From: Sphaeroforma sirkka
Taxonomy: Eukaryota; Opisthokonta; Ichthyosporea; Ichthyophonida
DNA: 44,717 nt
Assembly (NCBI GenBank): GCA_001586965.3
Contig: LUCW03000403.1
Coordinates: forward strand, 52,501-97,217
Reading direction: 5' to 3'
In this document: piece after piece, positions 1 through 20,033 of the stretch
Position numbering within the stretch: position 1 is the stretch's first letter
Layout: every line of letters begins with the position of its first letter
Notes under the pieces: generated by a model
The model's database searches: none
What the model saw: the letters and a program-made list of their open reading frames with translations, nothing else
Told to the model about the DNA's origin: nothing
Program-made: the position numbers and the translations under genes

Positions 1-484
1 TGTATATATGTATTCATATGCAAGTAGACATCGTTCCCAGCGCGGTGTGGGTTTCTACAGCGTCAGCTGTATGAGTAGAAGGAACAGTGAACTATAGTGA
101 ATGTTGATTGTTTATCTCCTTAAACCTTGTTCTCTTGTTTTGGATGTGTGAGTTATGTTTGCTGTATCAGCCTCATAGATTGAATGTTCGGACCACTTTC
201 TTCTTTGCTTGCTATGTAGCACATCCACGCGTACTGTGTTGCTATGTTTCCAATTTGTGGCGCATTGACTCATATTTTGAATTCTACACTGATATGTTCC
301 TCCACAAGTAATGACCATACTGATTGACATCTCTTAGCCTCAGATTACTTTCGGTTATAATGCTGCTCCGGTGTTTTAGGGGTTAGGGTCGAACCACCGT
401 ATGTGTGCTACACATGCAAGTGTAGTCGTGTTAGTTCTCTACACTTTGCCACTCACGTAATTTGCTATTTCGGTACATCTGCAG
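1..484. other. Left-edge sequence, probably intron of the CNBD-like gene
   Basis: The exon at 485 begins after a ctgcag acceptor and needs one base from an earlier exon. I could not place that exon in 1-484, so this stretch is probably intron, with the rest of the gene to the left. Confidence 0.5.
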
Positions 485-7019
<6,535 letters not shown>

Positions 7020-9916
7020 TCGTGTGTGTACTACCGACGGGGGGTGGATATGATCTACGAGCTACATGTGACTACCCGAGAATGTGACGAGTGGGCTGGG
7101 TAATATAAGGACGATCTTAGGTTGTTTTGCGTTCACCAGTTCCGATCCTGCCATGTCACGTTCGGAGCTGTAGTCCATCATACCGCGTACGAGAACTTTT
7201 ATGTGAGATTGCACTGACCATTCGCATGTACCTAATTGGTATACAAATGTATACGTCTCCTATGCAAGTTTGCACTCACATATCTGATTGAATCTCTGTG
7301 AGATCCAGATATTAAACAGAAAAGTAATAGTCCAGTGTGACACATCATTCGGAACAGGCCAACGCTATCGCAATTGAAAATCCCATCAAAGTGCAAACAA
7401 CCATCAAAGTGCAAACAACAGACATTACAATTTAACAACAGACTTTGCAATTTAATGCATTTTTTTTTTATTGTAAAATCATAGTCGAATAAACGGCGCA
7501 AAGAACCCACAAAAGGAACCGCAAGTCACGGATGAACAAGTCGTGAAGTTCTTATTGACAATCATGGCGCCATCGCTCGTGACACCGTACAGTTTGACTC
7601 TAATAGCTGGGCAACGTTCCACGACATGGATACTTATTGCTTCTGAACGTTGTCCATTTTATGTACTAGCAAGCTAAATTCACGGAACGCTGCTAAGGTA
7701 CTCAAATAGAGCTGATTGTATTATCATAGCCATTGTCCAGCAACGTTGGTTTTGCTTTGGCTAAAATTATGTAGATAATTAATGTCATTACATATGTGTA
7801 TTAATTTAGTACCTATATTGGCATCAGGGAATCGCGAATTATGTGGGTAACTGAAACAAATATGAGCCACAATTTTTGGCAGCATGTAGACCAGGTACAG
7901 GTTAGATGGGTGATTCATATCCGCACCCTACCGCGCCCAAAGCTATCTACGCATAAGGGTGCGTGAAAACCGTGTACACAGGAGTTACTATAGCTCGCCA
8001 ACTGGGACAATTTGATTAGCAACTCTGTGATTCTACCGATATCGATTAGGAGTGCGTCTCTCAGTATAGACGCATGCGACCGAACTGCGATTCCAATACA
8101 TGCACCAAATGACGGAAGTCTCTGCTCGAATTAAAGGAAACGCTGTATCTAGTCAACGCCAACGGTAGATATATGATACAAACAATCCCATTTGGCACAG
8201 TCTCGCTGATGACGCAGTTCCAGACACCAGGCGATGTTCGTTGCACAAATTGCGTGTTGCGATAGCATTATTCTGCACCACAAGCATGCACCTGGGATAC
8301 AACGGCTGGCTTGAGTGTTTTTAGTATATGAAGTTTAAATAGAAGAATATCTCGCTTTTATACTGCTATCGCCGACTGTCATCGGTCTAGAGATTAAAAG
8401 TATGAATCCATCACGCAGGATACAAAGTATCAACCCCAACTCCGGGGTCCGAACCATCTATACTAAAATATGTATGTAATGTTACTATGTACTGAGATGT
8501 CACAAGTATAAACTGCCAAGCAAGTAATATGACCTGTGTACATATCTATGTGAAAAAAAAAGGCGGACCTCAGCACACGGTGACAGCGTGTCGGCTTCGC
8601 CTACCACAGTCCACACCGCTGTCTGCCCGCCACTGCCAGCTACTACCCTGGAGCTGAGACTTCATCACTTCGGACTTCAGTCTTCACGCTTCAGACTTGT
8701 GAGAGTCTGAGGCTCTTAGCCTCATTGAGGTTTCACTGTTTGTGTTTCAGTCTTTCACAAGATCTGAGGACCTGGCTCTGAGCCCTGAGCCCTGAGAAGA
8801 GTGAGTGAGGAGTTGAGGACTCGGAGTGAGATCAGTGAGGTTGATAGATATGTACTATTTAGATATCATATGACTCTACATCTATGCTAAAAACGCTATC
8901 CGATATAACGTTTATAAGAAATAATATAACTATCGATTTACGTTCAGCTTTTATTTACCATATAGTCCATCTCCCATATGACTGGGTACATTCATAGGTC
9001 ATACTATGATCCGATTGTTCTCAAATTTTGGCGCCAGAAGTAGCCACCAGCAGTGACAGCGAATTTGAGCTAAATGGTCCGTTTCGTTCGAAATAGATGC
9101 ACATGGCAAGTGCATTTTTAAAATTTCATTCACTATATTTGACCCCCAAAACGTTAGATCGTTTATCCTTTATGAAAGTTCGTCTTTATGTTGACCTTAT
9201 ATGTGAACATATCGTAACGTGTTGAGCTCTGCTCTACATACGAGATAACAGATTGAGATATGGGCCTATGTCCTATGGCCTATGGGCCGGTCGGCCGGAG
9301 GCTATGCCCTATGTATGCACTTATATGCAGGCTATCCTAACTTCCTACGGCTCGGGTAACCAGCCAGTCCCAGTCTCCCACTCTCCCAGAGTCCCAGGGG
9401 CCTGACTCAGAGGGCTGGAGGCCTGAGCGCCTGAGCAACATATATAAAATTACACGCCCTCTTGATTTTAGCCTTTTTAGGGTCTCGTCGTCTCCTGTCA
9501 CGAGCGGAAACATGACCCTCTCAGTCTCAGAGAGTAGAGACAAGAGAGACTGATGAGAGAGATAAAAAATATACCCCAACAGTCAACAGACTAATAAAAA
9601 ACTAAAAGTCACCCAAATCTTGATTCCTGAAATCCAGAGGGCCGTGAAAATTGCCAAGAGTGGTAGTGCGATGTATGAGACTCTTGAGAGTGTGCATAGT
9701 AACGGGAATGCAACACGTTCAAAACCATATTCAAAGCTATACGTATAACATTATTGGCTCAGACAACACTCTGAAGTTCAACAGTTGTTATCCGGAATTC
9801 CGTAATGTCTTGTAAATAGTACCCGAGTGGCGGTTTGAATCAAAGCCTTCTAAATTATCCGAAGGCTATGTTTGAGTATTTTCTATAAAAAACTAAAACT
9901 TTGTCAGAAAAACAAA
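7020..9916. other. Intergenic spacer between CNBD-like and GMC genes
   Basis: No gene recognised in about 2.9 kb. Visible content: a possible AATAAA poly(A) signal at 7488-7493 (about 470 bases past the TAG, weak), a short duplicated piece catcaaagtgcaaacaa at about 7384-7420, a low-complexity GA/CT-rich stretch at 8640-8850 with repeated gagccctgagccctgag, and another at 9340-9560. Reading frames at 8060-8250 show an isolated IPFG-like peptide but nothing continuous enough to call a retroelement. Confidence 0.6.
8630..8850. repeat. Low-complexity CTGAG/CTTCAG island
   Basis: The stretch is built from short permutations of ctgag, cttcag and gagccctgagccctgag. The same vocabulary reappears at 9360-9560 and 24530-24690, so these may be dispersed relatives. 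No coding capacity is visible. Confidence 0.5.
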
Positions 9917-12060
9917 ATGCCGAACAAACATATTTTTGTTTGTTTCTTTTTAATAACAACTGTTGCATTTATGAAAGGACTCGACTCTCGAGAACTTGAT
10001 AGTATTTACTATCACGCGGAGATAGTAAATATTTTTAAAATATGTATGCAAATACTTGTATTTTCAAAATATGCAATACGTAGTGCTGTGTCGTATGTAG
10101 TGTTCTGTGGCAGCTGTGCAAAAAAATTCAGATTTGTCGATGTGAGTGAAGCAGAAAGCCTCACTTTTAACGTTCGGGAGTAATCCACTACATTTGTGGG
10201 GCTTATGAGCAGTGAGTCATGTACACGACTGATTTTGCATGTCGTTTATCTAGTTTGAATTTGATTTCCAATTTTTTTGAAGTCTATTTTTCGCCGGTTG
10301 CTATTTAAGCCTCCGGTAACTGACCAGATCTATCAATGCACAAACAATACAGACAATTAGTATTCACATAAGTAAAGGTCACTTTCGAAATCTCTACATC
10401 TCGTCCTGCTTCTACTAAGCAGGTCTACGACTATGTGGTTGTCGGTGGCGGAAGCGCCGGCTGTGTAATGACCAATTCCAAAGTACGAGTGGCTCTACTA
10501 GAGACAGGGTCAGACGATAACACACCGTTAATTCGCAACCCCAGTGGTTACTTCTGGACTGTTGCCCACAGTAAAAAGTATAATCACCGGTATTATAGTA
10601 CACCTCAGAAGCATTGCAAAGGTAGAGTCATGTTTCAGCCTCGTGGTCGTGGTATTGGTGGTTCTTCTGCCATCAATGCTATGGTATACATTCGCGGACT
10701 GAAATACGATTTCACGAACTTGTGGGCTGGGGAAAGTGAATGCCAAGGCTGGGAGTGGGAGAATGTGCTCTCTCTCTTTAAGCAGTTGGAATGCAATGAT
10801 ACCCTTATGAATGACCCGTACCACGGCACTGAGGGACCTCTCAAGGTACGAACGCAGGTACATATCGACCGGTACAGTGAGCGCATTGTCAAAGCAGGCA
10901 ATGAATTAGGATGGAAAACCACCAATGGTGAGAACCAGTCTGGAGTGGGATATTTTCAGTACACACAGACCAAGGGTGGTCGCTGCAGCTCTGGCGTTGC
11001 CTTTCTGACCCCAGAGGTCCGAGCTCGCCCAAATCGGGATGTTATTGTCGACGCTCATACCACAAAGGTACTCACGGACGGCAAACGTGCGACTGGAGTA
11101 CATGCAGTGGTATCCGGCAGCGCAGATGCTGCCAACCCGGTAACATTCGAAGCAAAAAATGATGTTGTTCTGTGCAGTGGCGCGTTTAACAGTCCACAGT
11201 TACTTATGCTCTCGGGAATTGGCCCCAAGGAGCAGCTTAATAGGTACGGAATTGATGTAGTACATGAGTTGCCTGGGGTGGGCCAGAATCTTCAGGATCA
11301 TGCCGACATCGCCTTGAATGCAAAAACTTGGAGAATAGGCATGCCGCTGCAAATCGGGCTCACCAACTTACCAAGTCAGATTAAGCACCTCTTCCTAGCT
11401 ATTTTTAAGAAAGAAGGGGCATTCATGGGAGACAATCAATTTGTCGGCTCATTCTTCAAAAGCAAGCCTGGCATTCCCGCTCACGATATCCAAATGCATG
11501 TTGCACCCCTTTACTACACAGATCATGGTGCCACTTTAAGATACGGTGGTGGTATTACAGTCAAATCGTGCTATATGAGGCCCGAGTCTCGCGGCACGGT
11601 GGCTCTGAATTCGGCTAACCCAATGGAGGGGCCACTCATTGGCCCCAACTATCACGATGTGCCCGCCGACTTTGACCCCATGGTTGCTGCAGTACGAAAA
11701 AGCATCGAGCTGATTCAATCCAAGGCCCTAGCAGAAGATAACCTGGAGATCCGTGGATTTGGCGACAAGGATATTAACAACCTCACCGACAGCGACATCA
11801 AGAAGTTTCTGCGCGAGAATACCGAATCCATCTACCACCCAGTATCTACTTGTAAAACGGATCCATCATCAGACCCCATGGCAGTAGTGGATCACTCCAA
11901 CGGCCTAAAAGTACACGGCATGGAAGGACTAAGGTTTATCGATACCTCCGTATTGCCCACAGTGGTATCTGGAAACACCGCTCAGAAAGCTTACAATCAA
12001 ATGGTTGGTGCAGATAGAGTCGTCAATTTTCCTGATGAACCATTGTCAGCTAGCCAATAG
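9917..12060 (+). CDS. GMC-family FAD-dependent oxidoreductase (choline/alcohol dehydrogenase-like)
   Basis: The main exon 10423-12060 (stop TAG) encodes a nearly complete GMC flavoenzyme. It starts at YDYVVVGGGSAGC, the Rossmann FAD-binding motif. GMC signature 1 is GRGIGGSSAINAMVYIRG, signature 2 is GAFNSPQLLMLSGIG. The catalytic pair is His in YHPVST (codon 11836-11838) and Asn in SGNTAQ (11974-11976). The family oxidises alcohols or sugars with FAD. A short loop after GSAGC is missing (ANRLSE-like residues in relatives). The main exon has no suitable ATG before the FAD motif. A good acceptor (ctactaagcag) ends at 10422, and the upstream ORF 9917-10024, a signal-peptide-like MPNKHIFVCFFLITTVAF..., ends at a gtaaat donor in matching phase 0. 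Joined, they give 581 residues, a normal family size. The main exon is near certain, the first exon moderate. One intron in 1.7 kb contrasts with its neighbours, so acquisition by transfer or retrocopy is possible. Confidence 0.9.
10302..10308 (+). promoter_or_regulatory. TATA-like box upstream of the GMC main exon
   Basis: The sequence tatttaa lies 121 bases before the start of the main GMC exon at 10423. If transcription began about 30 bases downstream, the first ATG would be at 10336, whose frame runs into TAA at 10369 and then stays open into the GMC frame. This competes with the two-exon signal-peptide model, in which the box would lie inside the intron. Confidence 0.25.
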
Positions 12061-12702
12061 TAAGTCGTGATGACATGTCTTCGGTCTTTTTCAATCCACG
12101 TACATAGCTTTAAACATTACATATAACATAGAGGCAATTAGAATAAACACAGTTGATCTACGAATGCATCTTCATTACAGATCTTTACAATCTAATATAT
12201 ATGTATGAAGTTGTGTGCATAGAAGAGCCAACCTTATTTGATTTGATCGAGTGTCAATATACACAAGCAAAAATACGTAAATATGAGCATGAAAAATGAA
12301 TATGTTTATGTTAAGTACACACACACTATATATAATCATATAAATATATATATTATATATATATATATTTGTATACATATTTAATTAATATATAAATAAA
12401 TATATATTTAGGCGATATAATATTTGCACCAAGTGGACCACAGCGCCGCTATATAATTCATATTACTAACACATTTCCAATTCATATTGTAGTTCTCATC
12501 CACAATAGTTAGCGTCGTCAGTTACGCTGCGTTGTTATCACTATGTTTGATCACCTTGCGAATTTTACACTTTATCGTTCCAGGACATGCTAATCTACCA
12601 CAGCATTTGAATAATCAAAACAAAGCATTTGTGCTGACGGAGCATGTCTCCTCGGCCAGATTTGTCTTAGTAACCGCAAGCAGCCCCAAGAAACGTCGAA
12701 GA
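12061..12702. other. Convergent spacer between GMC and NMT 3' ends
   Basis: The GMC and NMT genes converge here. Apart from the GMC poly(A) signal it holds AT-rich sequence and TA runs at about 12320-12410. No gene recognised. Confidence 0.6.
12142..12147 (+). terminator. Poly(A) signal of the GMC gene
   Basis: AATAAA lies 82 bases after the TAG stop of the GMC oxidoreductase, a typical position for a eukaryotic polyadenylation hexamer. Confidence 0.6.
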
Positions 12703-14598
12703 TCACAACATCACTAGCCCAACTTCATTGCTTTGGATCGTGGGACAAGCATAGTTGTACAGGTAGTACTGCAGAGTACCGTCTCCAATACCGAACTTCA
12801 GTTCCTTGAGCACCTCTCCGTTCTCCTGTTAGTAGATTAAGAATTAGAGTGTCACATACTGCATTCGTAATTGTCGAAAGCGCGCGGAAAGGGTCTATTG
12901 TGAATACCTCTTTATGTATATGTGTCTTGTACATCACCCCTTGAATTCCAGAGTCATTTCTGTGCTGGTGAAGCGAAAGTTCCAGACGCGATGAGTGTAG
13001 ATATCGTGTTAACAAATCGAAAACAGCAACGTGGGAATTCTGCATAATGCAAGGAGTATAAAAGCATTTTGCGACTACCCAGAGGTTCAGACGCATACGC
13101 GCTCACCGCTACACAACGCCGGAGAGTGTTGATTACACAAACTGAGTCTTCACACAGAGATTTCGGTGCGTTCAGGGGCGCGATATTAACACTTACAAGC
13201 ACCCACACACTACGAACGCGAATGCGCTTTGCGCGAGAATGATGTCGAATCCCACTACCATTCGATGAAAATAAATAACGAAGGAGACAACTGTAAACTT
13301 TTGAAGAGTACTGAACGTTTGACCCCGCGCACAGCTAGCGTCCTCACATTTGGGCCACTATAACAATCAATCTCACGAGAAACTCGGGCATCAATTGTAT
13401 TATCCCGGACTCGCTTTTAGATAGTAAGGCCGCATAGGATCTACATGACACACCTGTAAGCATCTAAAGACACCGTAATCAACATTCAAGGTTTACACAA
13501 GTGGACAACCACTTAAACAAAGGTTGACAAAGGTCCTGTCATCAACAGGTGACATGAGCCAGCCATGTGACAAACACCCAGTTCCGTTGCAAGCATAAGC
13601 ACGTCATGCTAATCATATTTAATCAGCAACGTCAAACACGACACACACATACATTGGCTTATATACATGGACAGAATGCTAGCTTACCTGGAGATCCAAA
13701 GCATTGAACACGTCGAACTTCCTGCCCTGCGCGAGTGTGAGAGCATCGTTCATCAGCTGCAACAGGGGTGTCTTGTTAGGCACATGGTAGAACGAGTAAG
13801 CAGCCTTGAGCGTCGAATGACGCGGGTGGCCTATCACCGTTGAACTCAGAGTATAGAACGAGGTAAGATCCGTCAGTTCCTTTGTCTCGGGGTCTTCTAC
13901 TACGTATGCATTGACCTGCAGTTGGAAACACATGAAAATATTTGACTGCGCACCCAGTATTATTTGTCCACCATAAGATTAATATAGAAGGACCGACGGC
14001 CTAATTGGCAGTGCCAGAAAAACAGTAAGCGTAACAGCACGAGATTGCCGTTGATAGATTCTCTGCGAAATTTCGATTCAGTTTCTTTCGACACATCAAC
14101 TTCAGAGAATATTCACTAATTGTCAAAAGAGCAGTAAGAAGCATACCACTTCATCCTTGGGGATCAGCCAGTGAGCAATCTCATCTTCCGTGAAGATTGG
14201 GTGTAGCACGAACTTGTTCAGGTACGTGTTGAGCATTTCGGTTACCGCTGGTACATCCCTCGCCTCCATTGGGCGCAGACCGGGGGTGACTGTTGCCTGC
14301 AAGATTGTAGAGGCAAAACAATGTTTTAGTATTAATGCACATGTACCTACAACATGCACAGTTCACCTACGAGGACTGCAATTGACAGGAAACGAGAACA
14401 ATGTAAATTCAACTCCGGCTCTAACACGCTCATGTCTTTGTGCTGTAAGGAATTGGGTACAGAAGGAGGTTACAGTCGGCCAATCCAGACTGAATATTGA
14501 TATATACAAACGTGTCACAAATTGATGGATTATACTCATACACACACACACATACATACATACATACACCCACACACAAATATATATATATATCTAGA

Positions 14599-14636
<38 letters not shown>

Positions 14637-17600
14637 TACATACATATGCAAATACTTACTTCCATACAAGAAAGTAGTATCATATGTAAAAACCAAAACA
14701 GGGTTGTTCATCCGACATACCGTGGGAAGTTTGTAGTGTTTGATCATGCGCTGCATTGTCATGCTTGCCGGCAAGTGAGAGAATCGGACATCAACCAATT
14801 TCTTCGGATTCAACGATCGATGCCAATACCTGGAGGAGGAGGAAGAGTAACAATGACAATGATTGCACGTATTGAGACACGCCCGCTTAAGAACTTTGGC
14901 TCTTAATCAATTGTTCAGAACGGATCATAAGCGAAGGCGTCTTCGGTATTTGTATATGTTTATCACAAAACCAGCGGATAATACAAACGATGCATCGCTT
15001 GACGGCTCACCAAACGATAGAATAGTATACACACACGAATCTCCAGCCAACAGAAATACAGTCTACTACGATTAGATACATCACAGGAGTCACGCTCTTA
15101 GTACAACGGCGAACAAGATTACGTATATAATTGTATACACATGCGAATCTCCAGCCAACAGAAATACAGTCTACTACGACTAGAATACATCACAGGAGTC
15201 ACGTTCTTAGTACAACGACGAAAAAGAGTACGTATATAATTGCATACACACGCGAATCTCCAGCCAACAGAAATACAGTCTACTACGATTAGATACATCA
15301 CAGGAGTCACGCTCTCATTACAACGACGAACAAGAGTACGTATATAATTGCATACACACGCGAATCTCCAGCCAACAAAAATACAGTCTACTACGATTAG
15401 GTGTATCACAGGAGTGACGCTCTTAGTACAACGACGAAAAAGAGTACGCAAATAATTGTATACACACGCGAATCTCCAGCCAACAGAAATACAGTCTACT
15501 ACGATTAGATACATCACAGGAGTCACGCTCTTATAATAACGACGAACAAGATTACGTATATTGGGTGGCTACTCCGATTTCGGAACAATAACATCCAGAA
15601 CAATTACCTGCACGAGCCCACAGGTGTAGGAAGATAGACACCGGCGGTGAACGCAGCCTGGAAGATACCAGTCAGGTGAACTCGGCGAGTGATTTCTGAT
15701 AGTACACGAGGGAAAGTAAAGTCAGACGTGCCAGCGACCACCCACCAATGCTACTTGGTTGGTGGAGTACAAAATCACATCCTCGAAACAAACGAGGCCG
15801 CAGAATATATGTGATTGCAAGCGTTAAATAGGAAAGCCTGTCACGCTTACCTTTGATTAGCACTGGTGCCAGTCGTTTTGCTCTGAGCTTCTTATGGACA
15901 CACAGGAAATTAATTTCGACCATTTTGTTCTCTCTATTGAGGGTTTCGAATTATTCCGTGAGTGAGATGAATCATAAGGTGAAGAAATAGGTGTAAATTG
16001 GCAGGTTTTCAATTGCTAGTATACACCGTATCTGCGATATTGAGGGCCAGTGAACTCATCGACACTTATTTTTACAACTACTTCTGCAAATAGATACGAA
16101 TACAATGATACCTCGAAGGCTCAGCACACCACCGAACAAAACGACACGAATACTGTCGTGCAGGACACTGTGTTCACCGAATGAGAAGACAATATGATAC
16201 TGAACGTAAAAAAACTCGACAGTACGTTGCAGACTCTCCCAAAAAAAATAGGACGCTAAAGGACGCCAGCGTATAGCAGACAACTAGATGTCTGATGTTA
16301 TTTGGATACGTGAGGTATATCACATACTTGTCATGGACTTGGATATGGGCTGGTGTAGCGCTGATGAACCCTACAACCTTTTTGCTCTTCTGTGCCCGGA
16401 CGCATAGATGCCAGCTCCTCAGCCACCCGGGAGGTTTGAGCGCCCTGTAGACATGGTGGCGGTTTGCTTGAGTTTCTCGAGGTTTCATGAAGGAAAATTG
16501 TCCCGCTATATAGGCATATAGAACAGTTGCTAGAGACTTAATAGAGGACAGTCTTAGAGTTCTCAGAAATGGTGGTACTTGCTCAACATGGATATTGTAT
16601 TCGAGCTCGACCTATAGACTAAGTGTGCGAGTAAGTATGGATTCGTGCACTCAGAGATTATGAAGATTGTGTCGACTTACATGTTGAAGATTGGAAGGAC
16701 AAGTTTAATAAATTGATGCGGGTGTAACAATGCGTGGCATATCCTTTGTGAGTACGTCAGTCAAATAGAATGCCACACAGATGTAACTTCGTAGACTGTA
16801 GAACAATATGCACAATACGTGCAGCTAAGACTGTGTACTAGACGTCCGGCGGTATGTCACAATACAAGCCACATACCAGCGCAAGAACTTCTTCGAGTAC
16901 TCGAATCGGAACATTGCTTCGCCATCCTCGACGTAATTCTCATTCAAAAGATCATAGACGGCATCCAGCTATGAATAGAGAGTCATCAAACGTGCATGGA
17001 TGAGTACGATATTTTTGCCCTGAGTTAATACACGTTTATAATACCTCAAATGTTGCCCACTTAAGCTATTTGATTACAGTGTACGAGAAACACGCGCATT
17101 ACACTATTAGCCGTCCCGCAATCCACGCCACCTTCAACTACAGTATGTATTCTCAATAAGGGTAGGTGTCAGTCCAAAATTGCAATGACCGATTTGGTAG
17201 ACCTCTGTCATGCCATCATCGCATTATTTCTAAAATCCTGGCTCAGAATACTACCATATTCTTGAGCCTATAGCCAAAACAGTCTTATTTAGTGTCCCAT
17301 CCACATGTTGACCATGCACGTTCCACAAACAAGGGACTCGTTCCGTTTCATTTGTACCACATAACGCCACTGCCCAAGCACTCAACGGGATAAAGTTAAA
17401 TACATGAAGAAGAACCAGAACATAGCGCACACATATAAAAAAACCCGACACATAGCACCATGGGCCTGTCGATATCACTGGCATACCTCCTCTACTGTTA
17501 TATTAGCCCGATTAACCCCCGTCTTATCGATCCCTTTCCCTTTCACTTGAAGCAGGACCACCTGACTCAGGCGGACATGTATACGACACAGGCGTGTATT

Positions 17601-19038
17601 TATGTGAATAAGCGAGCAGAGGGAAGCGCCACATACCTCTTCGGGTTGGTCGATGTCAGTAGCGTACCACTCGTACCCATCCGGCAAGTTAAGCGGTTCC
17701 TGTCTGATCTCCCCGTCTTCCTTATTGGGCTCAATGGGTCCTGTCTCGCGCTTCTCGGCGCTCTCCACAACCCCTTTACCAAGCTGAGGAACTGGTTGTG
17801 TTTTCCAGAACTTGAAGTCACGCTCCTGAGCTTCCTCGGCGGTGCTGGGTGCGGTTGGGGGACGCGCCATGGTCATCGCTTCGTAGCTCTGTATTCGTAC
17901 AATAAAGAAGATGTGAATCAGTTACACGATGCCATCTCCCAATTAATGAGCGCTGATAAAGAACAATACACGGGTTCCTGTGATAAGCGCACAAAAATGC
18001 ACTACAGCGTAGCTTCCCTGGGAACGCATCTGAGGTAAGCTTTAGTGTGCAGGGTAGCCCTACATACATGTGCAGTAGCTTGCAAATAATTATTTACGGT
18101 TGAATTGGTATATATATACATATATATATATAATAACGCACATCGGTTGCTCTGATGCGAGGTATATATAATGGACCCACACACGACTTAATATAAGTCG
18201 ATTCCAGACTGCAAAACTATCGCGTTTGTCATAGGCAACTGTTAAAACAATGTAACGTAATCTTGACAAAACGATACCTTCAAGAACTGATTTTTTTGTC
18301 GGCTATATACCAAATCCTTTTGATAAATGGCTGATGTTCGAGTTCATATGAGCACAGACATAAACATACGACAATCATGTATCGAACGCACTAGAGATTA
18401 CCTTTTGTATCTGCTGAATCCTGAGAATAGTGTCCATGTCTACACCTGGGGGTAGCACACCTGGTGGCAAAGTTACTCCGCCCGACGGCTCGCCATTTTC
18501 AGAGGCATCTGACTGGCCACTACGCGATGATACAGGATGTCACTATCAGCAGGCGAAGAGATGCCCAAGTGTAGTTCTCTAGTGATAATAAATTACATTT
18601 GCTGTATTGCTGATTGGAGATTCAGCCTAAGTAAACACTATTATATTGAAGGTTCTCTTTGGAAGATCGCGTACACAAGCAATGAAGTATTTGTGTGCTT
18701 GGAGCATATCTTCCATGAATTGCAATAGCCGCCGCAGACGACCGCCTTGTCATATGTGCATTACGATCTTAGAATTGGGAAAGGGACGGCCAATGAAAAT
18801 GACCTCCGGATAATGAATATAGTACACGAAACAAAACAGAGGTACAGATAACAAGCTGACTTGAATATGTATTTCTGCGGTGTAGTAGTTATTGTAACGT
18901 ATTCGTAAAATAGAACCAACGATGAATAAATCAATTCAAACACGTGCAACTAGCAAACTAGGTACAGAATTACACACACATACACACAAACACACACACT
19001 TATCATATATATATATATATATATATATATACGCACTC

Positions 19039-19076
<38 letters not shown>

Positions 19077-19248
19077 GCACTCCTCCACATGATATGCGTA
19101 CATATATATACACATGTATAAACTATAGATAAACATATATATATATATATACATACAGAGATACATAAATACATGTGCGCCCATACGCAGATATATATAT
19201 ATATATATATATGCAAACACACACACATCACACATCATCATCATCACG

Positions 19249-19286
<38 letters not shown>

Positions 19287-19407
19287 TATATACACACACA
19301 CACACACAATATATATATATATATATATTCATATATCATACACACGCGCGCACACAAACATTTTATATGTATATATTTTGGACAGATATACTTTATATAT
19401 GTATAGT

Positions 19408-19448
<41 letters not shown>

Positions 19449-19547
19449 CATATATATGTATGTACAAAACAATAATACACAACACAAACACGCACACTAA
19501 CACACACGCGCACGCATCATCAATCATGTACATATATATATGTAATA

Positions 19548-19587
<40 letters not shown>

Positions 19588-19705
19588 ATATATGCATATA
19601 TATCTAATATGTATTATATATATAGATATAGATACACATACACAAAGCGTTTTATGCATATATATATATATATATTTAATATTCTATTATTATATAATTT
19701 ATGCA

Positions 19706-19740
<35 letters not shown>

Positions 19741-19759
19741 CATGCACACTACGCACATC

Positions 19760-19790
<31 letters not shown>

Positions 19791-19886
19791 CACACACAGA
19801 TATAATAACAGATTAATAGAATAAAAAATGGAATAAGAACAAGAATGATAATAGTAGTACAAATAATTCATATACATACACACATA

Positions 19887-19928
<42 letters not shown>

Positions 19929-19940
19929 CATACATACATG

Positions 19941-20033
<93 letters not shown>

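Noticed and set aside
8061-8260. Possible reverse-transcriptase fragment (IPFG-like peptide, plus strand)
   Set aside because: Only a few residues fit, stops surround it, and no protease, RNase H or integrase motif is near.
15119-15526. 135-codon minus-strand ORF made of repeats
   Set aside because: It arises from a 108-base tandem repeat (multiple of three) inside an NMT intron.
17460-18038. 192-codon plus-strand ORF
   Set aside because: It is antisense to NMT exon 17888-17637, whose minus-strand translation matches the NMT family.
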